Source of the DNA: an uncultured Mollicutes bacterium
GTDB taxonomy: Bacteria > Bacillota_I > Bacilli_A > RF39 > UBA660
Direction: 5' to 3'
DNA: 6,899 nt
Assembly (NCBI GenBank): GCA_900550145.1
Contig: URRF01000053.1
Coordinates: 1-6,899 of the forward strand
The notes below the pieces were generated by a model. It was not told where the DNA came from. It saw only the letters and a list, made by a program, of their open reading frames with translations, and made no database searches. Shown here piece by piece: positions 1 through 5,752 of the stretch; the stretch's first letter is position 1; each line of letters starts with the position of its first letter. A program made the position numbers and the translations under genes.

Positions 1-1
1 A

Positions 2-91
2 AAAATTATTGAAAATACAGGACACGTTGTAAATGAAGAAAAACCACAAATATTAGCAAAAGTTTTAGAGCAATTTTATAAAGAACTTTAA
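2..91 (+). CDS. C-terminal end of an upstream gene, probably an alpha/beta hydrolase (partial)
   Basis: An open frame enters from the left edge and ends at TAA 89-91, giving 29 residues (KIIENTGHVV... to ...QFYKEL). The Gly-His pair near the start, followed by an acidic/proline stretch and a final amphipathic helix, resembles the end of alpha/beta-hydrolase proteins. There the histidine of the catalytic triad sits in a GH motif about 20 residues before the C terminus. This assignment is inferred from a short tail only; the substrate and full length cannot be seen. It is on the same strand as the van genes but separated from vanR by 157 bases that hold a clear promoter, so it is probably not part of the resistance operon. 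The His codon here is CAC before G, fitting the CATG avoidance seen through the window. Confidence 0.5.
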   Translation, partial: KIIENTGHVVNEEKPQILAKVLEQFYKEL

Positions 92-146
92 AGTATAAAA
101 TACGAAAAGTTTATTTTTAAAATAATATATGTTAAAAATATCTAAA

Positions 147-160
147 TAAGATTTATCTAA
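147..160 (+). promoter_or_regulatory. Candidate VanR-binding box upstream of vanR
   Basis: The sequence TAAGATTTATCTAA here matches 13 of 14 bases with TAAGATTTATTTAA at 2067-2080, which lies inside the 11-bp direct-repeat array in front of vanW. The heptamer ATCTAAA also occurs twice nearby (140-146 and 155-161). The box ends 38 bases before the TATAAT of the vanR promoter, about 50-65 bases upstream of the expected transcription start. That is a usual place for an OmpR-family activator. Sharing one motif between the two promoters of the cluster suggests VanR autoregulates vanRS and also drives the structural genes. This is inference from sequence similarity in AT-rich DNA, where chance matches are easier. 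Confidence 0.4.
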
Positions 161-175
161 AAAATGTTATTCAAT

Positions 176-204
176 ATATTTTGTTAAGTTTTGTATGGTA
201 TAAT
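176..204 (+). promoter_or_regulatory. Promoter of vanRS (extended -10 type)
   Basis: A perfect -10 hexamer TATAAT lies at 199-204 and is preceded by TG one base upstream (TGGTATAAT, 196-204), an extended -10 element. No good -35 is present: at 17-base spacing the hexamer is ATATTT (176-181), and TTGTTA at 181-186 is too close (12 bases). A strong extended -10 with a poor -35 fits either basal activity without a -35 contact or activation by a regulator bound upstream, such as VanR at the box near 147-160. The predicted start is near 211, giving a leader of about 38 bases to the vanR ATG. Confidence 0.65.
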
Positions 205-248
205 TAGTATGTATTATTAATTTAAAACTTGTGGAAGGGAGAGGAAAG

Positions 249-938
249 ATGAATAAAATTTTAGTTGTAGATGATGAAAAGGAAATAGCAGATTTAGTTG
301 AATTATATTTGAAAAATGAAAATTATACAGTTTATAAATATTATTCTGCTAAAGAAGTGCTTGATAATATTGATAATTTAGATGTAGATTTAGCAATTTT
401 AGATGTTATGATGCCTGAAATTGATGGATTTATGCTATGCAATAAAATTAGAGAAAAATATACTTTCCCGATTATTTTTGCAACTGCAAAAGTAGAAGAA
501 ATTGATAAAATAAATGGCTTGATGATAGGAGCAGATGACTATGTAACAAAGCCTTTTCAACCTTTGGAATTGATTGCAAGAGTAAAAGCACAGTTAAGAA
601 GAAGTCAAAAGTATAATAATTCAAATCAAAAAGAAAATGTAATTGATTTTAGAGGGATACTTATAAATAAAGATACTCACGAATTTTATTTCAACGAAAA
701 AAAGGTCGAACTAACAAAAATAGAATTTGAAATATTATGGCTATTATGCGAAAACAGAGGAAAAGTAATTAAAACAGATGAATTATTTTCTAAGGTATGG
801 GGAAGTAAATATTTTGAAAAAGATAACAATACTGTAATGGTACATATTAGACATTTAAGAGAAAAAATGAATGATATTGGAAAGAAGCCAAAATATATAA
901 AAACAGTTTATGGAGTGGGGTATAAAATTGAGAAGTAA
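249..938 (+). CDS. vanR: VanR-type response regulator (OmpR/PhoB family)
   Basis: This 229-residue cytoplasmic transcription factor should be phosphorylated by the adjacent kinase VanS and then activate the resistance genes. Residues 1-115 form a receiver domain: acidic pair D8-D9, phosphoacceptor D52 in ILDVMMP, switch residue T79 in FATAK, and conserved K101 in DDYVTKPF. Residues about 130-229 form the winged-helix DNA-binding domain (ELTKIEFEIL, the VHIRHLREK recognition helix, and the C-terminal YGVGYKIEK wing). The length is typical. I chose ATG 249 because GGAG at 238-241 sits 7 bases before it and the protein then begins MNKILVVDDE, as the family does; the in-frame GTG at 231 would add six residues containing that Shine-Dalgarno. 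It overlaps vanS, and its last codons supply the vanS ribosome binding site. The VanR assignment rests on domain class plus the van gene neighbourhood. Confidence 0.93.
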   Translation: MNKILVVDDEKEIADLVELYLKNENYTVYKYYSAKEVLDNIDNLDVDLAILDVMMPEIDGFMLCNKIREKYTFPIIFATAKVEEIDKINGLMIGADDYVTKPFQPLELIARVKAQLRRSQKYNNSNQKENVIDFRGILINKDTHEFYFNEKKVELTKIEFEILWLLCENRGKVIKTDELFSKVWGSKYFEKDNNTVMVHIRHLREKMNDIGKKPKYIKTVYGVGYKIEK

Positions 939-2052
939 AAAAAATAAATTATTGAAAAAAACATTTATAAATTTTGTAATAAAAATATTGGTATTGTCTA
1001 TATGTATACCATTATGTATGCTATTGGGTATTTTCCTTTTGGCGGTACTAATTGATAGGCTAAGTTTTCAATGGCTATATGATATTTCACCAGAAGTTTA
1101 CAACAATTTTAGAGATTTTTTTTCCAGCATAACAACCGTTAGAGCTCTTGTAATTCCTATAATAATAATTTGGGTAATTGGTACGTTAGTGCTACTATAT
1201 AGATTATTGAAGAAAGTTTTTGGATATATTGATGAAATTGGAAAAGCAACTGAAGAATTAGTAAATAAAGATGTTGAATATATTGAATTGCCAGATGAAT
1301 TAGAAGAAATCAAAAATCACATGAATCACTTAAAAAGAGAATCGGAGAAAAATGAAAAATTAGCTAAAGAAAATGAAAAAAAGAAAGATGAGTTAATAGT
1401 TTATTTAGCTCACGATATTAAGACACCTTTAACATCAATGATAGGTTATTTATCAATTTTGGATGAAATAGATGATATGCCAAAAAAGAAACAAAAAAAT
1501 TATATTTCTATTGCATTAGATAAATCATATAGATTAGAAGATTTAATCAATGAGTTATTTGATGTGGCTAGATTTAATTCTGAAAAAATTGTTTTAGAAA
1601 AAGAGGAATTGAATCTTAATTTGATGTTGGAACAAATCATTGACGATTTCTATCCCACTTTACGAGAAGTAAATAAGAGTATTAAATTGAATTATAATGA
1701 GCCAATCAGTATAAATGGTGATCCAGATAAATTAAGTAGAGTATTTAATAATCTTATAAAAAATGCTATTAGTTATAGTAAAGAAGAAAGTGAAATTGTA
1801 ATCAATTTGAAAAAAGATAATAATAATGCAATTGTTGAAGTAATAAACAAAGGGAAACAAATATCAAAAGAAAAATTAAGTAAAATATTTGAGAAGTTTT
1901 ATAGACTAGACTCTGCAAGAACATCAAGAACAGGTGGAAGTGGATTAGGTCTTGCCATTGCAAAAGACATAGTTGAATTACATAACGGAACAATAATTGC
2001 CGAAAGTAATGAGGAAGAAACAACTTTCCGAGTTACATTACCATTAAAATAA
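928..2052 (+). CDS. vanS: VanS-type membrane sensor histidine kinase
   Basis: This 374-residue kinase should sense glycopeptide or cell-wall damage and control VanR phosphorylation. Two membrane segments (about residues 13-42 and 71-93) flank a short external loop of about 28 residues. A HAMP-like/coiled linker rich in Glu and Lys follows, then the H box AHDIKTPLTSMIGY with phosphoacceptor His 162. The ATPase domain has the N box NNLIKNAISYS, the G1 region and GGSGLGLAIAKDIVELHNG. The usual DxGxG of the G1 box is replaced by NKGKQI, a form I recall from VanS proteins. The start is uncertain: TTG 928 has GTGGGG at 915-920 seven bases upstream and is preferred. An in-frame ATG at 910 (six residues longer) has no Shine-Dalgarno. 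Either start overlaps the end of vanR, so the two genes are translationally coupled. An operator array and terminator follow it directly. Confidence 0.92.
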   Translation: MRSKKNKLLKKTFINFVIKILVLSICIPLCMLLGIFLLAVLIDRLSFQWLYDISPEVYNNFRDFFSSITTVRALVIPIIIIWVIGTLVLLYRLLKKVFGYIDEIGKATEELVNKDVEYIELPDELEEIKNHMNHLKRESEKNEKLAKENEKKKDELIVYLAHDIKTPLTSMIGYLSILDEIDDMPKKKQKNYISIALDKSYRLEDLINELFDVARFNSEKIVLEKEELNLNLMLEQIIDDFYPTLREVNKSIKLNYNEPISINGDPDKLSRVFNNLIKNAISYSKEESEIVINLKKDNNNAIVEVINKGKQISKEKLSKIFEKFYRLDSARTSRTGGSGLGLAIAKDIVELHNGTIIAESNEEETTFRVTLPLK

Positions 2053-2053
2053 A

Positions 2054-2082
2054 TTTAAGAAGAATTTAAGATTTATTTAAGA
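2054..2082 (+). promoter_or_regulatory. Three 11-bp-spaced TTTAAGA direct repeats, probable VanR operator
   Basis: TTTAAGA occurs perfectly at 2054-2060, 2065-2071 and 2076-2082, each start exactly 11 bases after the last. A degraded relative (TTAAAGA) lies at 2088-2094. Direct repeats on one helical turn are the usual binding pattern of OmpR/PhoB-family dimers, and the only such regulator in view is VanR. The array begins one base after the vanS stop codon and lies upstream of the vanW-vanT genes. If the -10 at 2114-2119 is used, the repeats lie about 44-72 bases before the start, the normal activator position. The repeats are seen directly; the identity of the protein is inferred. Confidence 0.7.
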
Positions 2083-2093
2083 TAGAATTAAAG

Positions 2094-2141
2094 AACAATC
2101 ATTCATAAATCAGTATTATTGATTTGAATGATTGTTTTTTT
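2094..2141 (+). terminator. AT-rich intrinsic terminator (or attenuator) after vanS
   Basis: The left arm 2094-2112 (AACAATCATTCA, a TA bulge, then AATCA) pairs with the right arm 2120-2136 (TGATTTGAATGATTGTT) in 17 base pairs. The loop is the 7-base GTATTAT, and a run of seven T (2135-2141) follows. This should end the vanRS transcript. It lies upstream of the vanW Shine-Dalgarno, so any transcript started before it must read through. A candidate -10 (TATTAT) forms most of the loop, so a transcript from that promoter would begin inside the right arm and could not form the hairpin. If instead transcription starts near 2095, the hairpin would sit at the 5' end of the resistance mRNA as an attenuator or stabiliser. 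Confidence 0.75.
2114..2119 (+). promoter_or_regulatory. Candidate -10 box of the vanW-G-XY-T operon promoter
   Basis: TATTAT (2114-2119) matches five of six bases of the -10 consensus and lies about 31 bases after the TTTAAGA repeat array, with no recognisable -35. This is as expected for a promoter that depends on an OmpR-type activator. It predicts a start near 2126 and a leader of about 36 bases to vanW. The competing candidate is TAGAAT at 2083-2088, directly against the last repeat, which would start near 2095. Only one need be real; the choice between them is inference. Confidence 0.35.
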
Positions 2142-2161
2142 GTTGATTGGAGGTGCTGCAA

Positions 2162-2980
2162 ATGGCAAGAAAAAGGTTAACACAATTATTTCCATTTTTA
2201 TTACCATTACGAATATGGCAAAGGAACTTATTTTATCAAATTGGAATGAAGTTTGACGGAAATAAGTATTCTAAAAATTTTGGAGAAAAATTAAAATATG
2301 AAGTTTGTAAGACTAAAACATTGATGATAAACGAAAATAGTGGACACGATATTATTTATCAAAAAAACAAAGTCGAAAACTTAAAAATAGCAAGTAAAAC
2401 TATGAATCATATTTTAATATATCCTAATGAAACATTTTCCTTTTGTTATTTAGTTAGAAACAGTAAAAAGTACGGAAAATATAAAGATGGTTTGATATTG
2501 GTAGATGGAAAAATAGTAGCAAAAAAAGGTGGAGGGCTTTGTCATTTAAGTAATTTGTTACATTATCTATTTTTAATGAGTCCACTTACAGTTACTGAAA
2601 GGCACGGACATAAAGTAAAATCTTTTCCTAATCCAGATAAATCTTCTTTAGAAGGAATTGACGCAACAATTAGTAGTGGTTGGTTAGATTTAAAAGTAAA
2701 AAATGAAACTAACAATATATATCAAATAGACATTTCATTTGATGAAGATTATATGTATGGGAAAATATTATCAAATAGTGAATCAAATGTTGATTATAAG
2801 ATAGTAAATGGAAATTTAAAGTATGTCAAAGAAAACGAAAATATTTATGAATGCGTTGAAGTTATAAGAGTTGAAATAGACAAGAAAACAAGAAAAGAAA
2901 TCAGAAAAGAGAAATTATATGATGAGAAAGTTCTTATTGAATATGAATTGCCAAGTGATGTTAAAGTAGAGGAGATGTGA
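2162..2980 (+). CDS. vanW: VanW family protein, function unknown
   Basis: The 272-residue product matches what I recall of VanW from vanB and vanG clusters. It opens with MARKRLTQLFPFLLPLR. It carries the motifs PNETFSF (residues 88-94), GGGLCHLSN (123-131, with a conserved Cys), ERHGH (146-150) and GIDATISSGWLDLKV (from 165). VanW is an accessory protein of unknown role; no enzyme activity is established. No clear signal peptide or membrane helix is visible, although residues 10-16 are hydrophobic. I chose ATG 2162 because GGAGG (2149-2153) lies 8 bases before it; the in-frame TTG at 2147 lies upstream of that site. It is the first gene after the operator-terminator region and ends 5 bases before vanG. 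The enterococcal vanG operon has vanY between vanS and vanW; here there is none. Confidence 0.92.
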   Translation: MARKRLTQLFPFLLPLRIWQRNLFYQIGMKFDGNKYSKNFGEKLKYEVCKTKTLMINENSGHDIIYQKNKVENLKIASKTMNHILIYPNETFSFCYLVRNSKKYGKYKDGLILVDGKIVAKKGGGLCHLSNLLHYLFLMSPLTVTERHGHKVKSFPNPDKSSLEGIDATISSGWLDLKVKNETNNIYQIDISFDEDYMYGKILSNSESNVDYKIVNGNLKYVKENENIYECVEVIRVEIDKKTRKEIRKEKLYDEKVLIEYELPSDVKVEEM

Positions 2981-2985
2981 TTTTT

Positions 2986-4026
2986 ATGAAAAAAACAGTA
3001 GCAATTTTATTTGGAGGGTGTTCAAGTGAATATGATGTATCACTTGTATCTGCAACTTCCGTAATTAAAAATATCAAAAAAGATAAGTACAATTTATTGA
3101 TGATTGGAATTACAAGGGATGGGGATTTTTATTTATATAATGGTGATGTAAATAATATTGAAAAAGATGAATGGTTAAATGAAAAAGAAACCAAACGAAT
3201 TACAATTTCAACAAATAGAAGTGATCACGGAATTATAGTTTTAGAAACAAATGAAATTATTCAAATTGATGTTGCTTTTCCAGTATTGCACGGTCAAAAC
3301 GGAGAAGATGGAAGATTACAAGGACTATTGGAACTTGCAGGAATAAAATATGTTGGGTGTGATATGACTTCATCTGCGATATGTATGGACAAGTATTTAG
3401 CCCACGAAATTGTTTCTTCAAATGGTTATTTATCACCTATATCTTATTTATTTAATGAAAAAGATAGTTACGAGATGATAGAAAATAAAATTCGTAACTT
3501 ACATTTTCCATTGTTTGTAAAACCTTTGAAAGCAGGATCATCTTTTGGTATTACAAAAATAAAAACAATAAGCAAATTAAAAGAAGCATTAAAAGAAGCA
3601 TTTAGGTATGATAATAAAGTGATTATAGAAGAAAATGTAGATGGATTTGAAGTTGGATGTGCTGTATTAGGAACAGATAAATTAATAATTGGTGAAGTGG
3701 ATGAAATAGAGCTAGAAGATGGCTTCTTTGATTATTTTGAAAAATACAATTTGAAAACAAGTAAAATACATTTACCTGCAAGAATTAGTAAAGAAGAAAG
3801 AGAAAGAATTAAAGATACTGCTCTTGCTATTTACAAAATATTAGGTTGTAGTGGTTTTGCGAGAGTTGATATGTTTTACACAAAAGATAAAAAAATCGTT
3901 TTCAATGAAGTAAATACTATTCCGGGCTGCACATCACATTCAAGATACCCTAGTATGCTAAAAGAAATTGGTATTCCTTTTGAAGAAGTTATTGAACGTT
4001 TAATTGAATTGGGGTGGGGAAAATGA
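2986..4026 (+). CDS. vanG: VanG-type D-alanine--D-serine ligase
   Basis: This cytoplasmic ATP-grasp ligase joins D-Ala to D-Ser for peptidoglycan precursors with low vancomycin affinity. Its 346 residues are close to the family length. An N-terminal domain has FGGCSSEYDVSL (E15) and HGQNGEDG (102-109). The ATP-grasp part has FVKPLKAGSSFGITK (177-191), RVDMF (293-297) and FNEVNTIPG (306-314), which supply nucleotide and metal ligands. The omega loop contains EKY at 252-254 within FFDYFEKYNLKTSKI; this motif marks D-Ala-D-Ser ligases, as opposed to D-Ala-D-Lac enzymes such as VanA/VanB. Strong resemblance to recalled VanG, including GFEVGCAVLG and TSHSRYP, supports VanG over VanC/E/L/N. ATG 2986 gives MKKTVAILFGG and follows GAGGAG (2969-2974) by 11 bases; a GTG at 2977 is too close to that site. 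It overlaps vanXY by 4 bases (ATGA). Confidence 0.95.
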   Translation: MKKTVAILFGGCSSEYDVSLVSATSVIKNIKKDKYNLLMIGITRDGDFYLYNGDVNNIEKDEWLNEKETKRITISTNRSDHGIIVLETNEIIQIDVAFPVLHGQNGEDGRLQGLLELAGIKYVGCDMTSSAICMDKYLAHEIVSSNGYLSPISYLFNEKDSYEMIENKIRNLHFPLFVKPLKAGSSFGITKIKTISKLKEALKEAFRYDNKVIIEENVDGFEVGCAVLGTDKLIIGEVDEIELEDGFFDYFEKYNLKTSKIHLPARISKEERERIKDTALAIYKILGCSGFARVDMFYTKDKKIVFNEVNTIPGCTSHSRYPSMLKEIGIPFEEVIERLIELGWGK

Positions 4027-4757
4027 AAAATATAACTTTAAAAAAAGAAGATATTGGAAAAGGAGAATTAGTCCTTATTAATCCAGATTATACATTGAAA
4101 AGTACAATAAATAATCTAGTATCCTTTGATGAAGAATACAACAATATCAAATTAAATAATATTGCAAATTATTCTTTACACTTAATACTGAATAATATAA
4201 ATGCTGAAAATAAAATAGTCCCTGTAAGTGGGTATAGAACACTTGAAGAACAAAAAGATATATATAATACATCTTTAAAAGAGAATGGCAGAGAATATAC
4301 GCAAAAATATGTTGCACCACCTAATGCTAGTGAACATCAAACAGGTTTGGTAATAGATTTAGCATTAAATGAGGGAAATATTGATTTTATTTGTCCTAAG
4401 TTTCCTTATTATGGTATATGTCAAAGTTTTAGAAATATTTCTCCAAAATATGGATTTATTGAGCGATATAAAGACGAAAAGAAAGCAATCACGAAAATAT
4501 CAAAAGAAGAGTGGCATTTTCGATATGTTGGTTATCCACATTCAAAAATAATAACAGAAAAAGATATTTGTTTAGAAGAATATATAGATTTTTTGAAAGA
4601 TTTTATATATCCAAATAAGCCTTTAATTTATGAAGAATATAAGATATTTTTCATTCGTTATAAAGACGAAAGTATTAGTTTAGATGTGGAGGAAAATTAT
4701 AATATCTCTGGAAACAATGTTGATGGATTTATTTTAACTATCAAAGGAGAAAAATAA
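4023..4757 (+). CDS. vanXY: VanXY bifunctional D,D-dipeptidase/D,D-carboxypeptidase
   Basis: This 244-residue zinc peptidase (M15 family) hydrolyses D-Ala-D-Ala and trims the last D-Ala from pentapeptide precursors, so that only D-Ser-ending precursors remain. The active site is intact: SGYR (69-72, R72 equivalent to VanX Arg71), SEHQTGLVID (103-112) with zinc ligands H105 and D112, and EEWHFRY (162-168) with catalytic E162 and zinc ligand H165. No signal peptide is seen, as expected for cytoplasmic VanXY. The length is near that of VanXY of VanG clusters (about 250) and longer than VanX. ATG 4023 overlaps the vanG stop as ATGA; the G-rich stretch GGGGTGGGG at 4011-4019 inside vanG serves as the ribosome site, so coupling with vanG is likely. 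Its stop codon shares one base with the next start. Confidence 0.94.
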   Translation: MKNITLKKEDIGKGELVLINPDYTLKSTINNLVSFDEEYNNIKLNNIANYSLHLILNNINAENKIVPVSGYRTLEEQKDIYNTSLKENGREYTQKYVAPPNASEHQTGLVIDLALNEGNIDFICPKFPYYGICQSFRNISPKYGFIERYKDEKKAITKISKEEWHFRYVGYPHSKIITEKDICLEEYIDFLKDFIYPNKPLIYEEYKIFFIRYKDESISLDVEENYNISGNNVDGFILTIKGEK

Positions 4758-5752
4758 TGAGTAAAAAAATAAATATTGATATATGGAGATTTATAGTATC
4801 GTTCTTGATTGTTGCTATACATATTTCACCATTTGCCAAAATTAGTCCTGAATTTGATTTCTTCTTTACAAGAATATTAGGAAGAATAGCAGTTCCTTTA
4901 TTTCTAATGATAACTGGATATTATATATTAGACAGGGCTTTAAAAGATAAACAAGTTTTAGTTGACTATACAAAGAAAATACTAAAAATTTATCTTCTTT
5001 GCATATTACTTTATTTACCAATAAATATCTATATGGGTAGTTTTAAGAACATTGATATTATTGCAATATTAAAATATGTTTTTATAAATGGAACATTATA
5101 TCATTTATGGTATTTCCCAGCACTTATTGTTGGAGTGTGGATTACATATTATTTAGTTAAAAAATTAGGACGAAAAAAGGCTTTAATTGCAACGATATTA
5201 TTATACATAATAGGTGTGTTTGGAGATAGTTATTATGGCATAACTATTATGAATCAGATTACAAAAAATATATATGAATTAATTTTTAATATTTTTGATT
5301 ATACGAGAAATGGCTTATTCTATGTACCAATATTTATATGTTTAGGACATATTGTAAAGACAGACACAAGAAAAAACACAAAGCTTAATTTATTGTACGC
5401 TTTATTATTCTTTATTCTTATTAGTGTGGAAGGAAGTATTTTACATTATTATAATTTACAAAGACACGATAGTATGTATTTATTTTTACTTCCACTTATG
5501 TATTTCTTGTTTTGCTATTTAATGGATCATAGTAAAACATCAAATAAGAAAATAAGAAATATTGCAACATATATTTATATTTTCCACCCACTTTTTATTG
5601 TAGAAATTAGGTTTGTTTCTGGCATTATTGGAATGGATAAAATATTTGTTGAAAATAATTTAATACTTTATCTGTTGGTTTGTATAACAACAACAATATT
5701 TGCCTTTTTAATAGAAAAAATAAAGGAAGTAGTAAAAAATGAAAGAAAATAA
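4757..5752 (+). CDS. vanTm: Membrane (acyltransferase-3 type) half of a split VanT serine racemase
   Basis: A 331-residue integral membrane protein with about ten hydrophobic segments (roughly 9-25, 42-58, 76-93, 115-134, 141-156, 187-200, 210-226, 240-256, 268-285, 302-320). It begins with the pattern IDIWRFIVSFLIVAIHISPF (His22), as the N-terminal domain of VanT and acyltransferase-3 proteins do. In VanT this domain has been proposed to bring L-Ser to the racemase domain; that role is inferred. The start is well supported: AAAGGAG at 4743-4749 lies 7 bases before ATG 4757, and the stop of vanXY overlaps by one base. In enterococcal VanG clusters this domain is fused to the racemase. Here it ends at TAA 5750-5752 just after a cytoplasmic tail rich in Lys and Glu. 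A split arrangement is known from vanTmL/vanTrL of vanL. Confidence 0.88.
   Translation: MSKKINIDIWRFIVSFLIVAIHISPFAKISPEFDFFFTRILGRIAVPLFLMITGYYILDRALKDKQVLVDYTKKILKIYLLCILLYLPINIYMGSFKNIDIIAILKYVFINGTLYHLWYFPALIVGVWITYYLVKKLGRKKALIATILLYIIGVFGDSYYGITIMNQITKNIYELIFNIFDYTRNGLFYVPIFICLGHIVKTDTRKNTKLNLLYALLFFILISVEGSILHYYNLQRHDSMYLFLLPLMYFLFCYLMDHSKTSNKKIRNIATYIYIFHPLFIVEIRFVSGIIGMDKIFVENNLILYLLVCITTTIFAFLIEKIKEVVKNERK
5722..5741 (+). promoter_or_regulatory. Ribosome binding site and overlapping start that separate the two VanT halves
   Basis: AAAGGAAG (5722-5729) lies nine bases before ATG 5739-5741, inside the last codons of the membrane gene, whose TAA follows at 5750-5752. The racemase frame is closed immediately upstream by TAA 5733-5735. 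A six-A run (5734-5739) is present. A -1 slip there would hit TGA at 5740-5742 at once; only a +1 shift between 5736 and 5752 could make a fused protein. A good Shine-Dalgarno plus ATG therefore argues for a separately initiated, coupled gene and not a sequencing error in a fused vanT, though the A run leaves some doubt. Confidence 0.65.

Noticed and set aside
96..122. Possible terminator after the upstream hydrolase-like gene
   Set aside because: Only a six-pair A/T stem (AAAATA with TATTTT) with no G-C pair; it cannot be distinguished from chance in this AT-rich spacer.
1098..1313. Minus-strand open frame of 71 codons within vanS
   Set aside because: Opposite-strand shadow of the VanS membrane and linker region; no ribosome site and no recognisable protein.
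1802..2023. Minus-strand open frame of 73 codons within vanS
   Set aside because: Shadow of the VanS ATPase domain; low-complexity Leu/Phe-rich translation typical of antisense AT-rich DNA.
4369..4551. Plus-strand open frame of 60 codons within vanXY
   Set aside because: Lies wholly inside vanXY, whose active-site motifs fix the true frame.
5734..5752. Programmed -1 frameshift at the A AAA AAT heptamer joining the VanT halves
   Set aside because: A -1 slip leads directly to TGA at 5740-5742; the racemase lies in the +1 frame and has its own ribosome site, so re-initiation explains it better.
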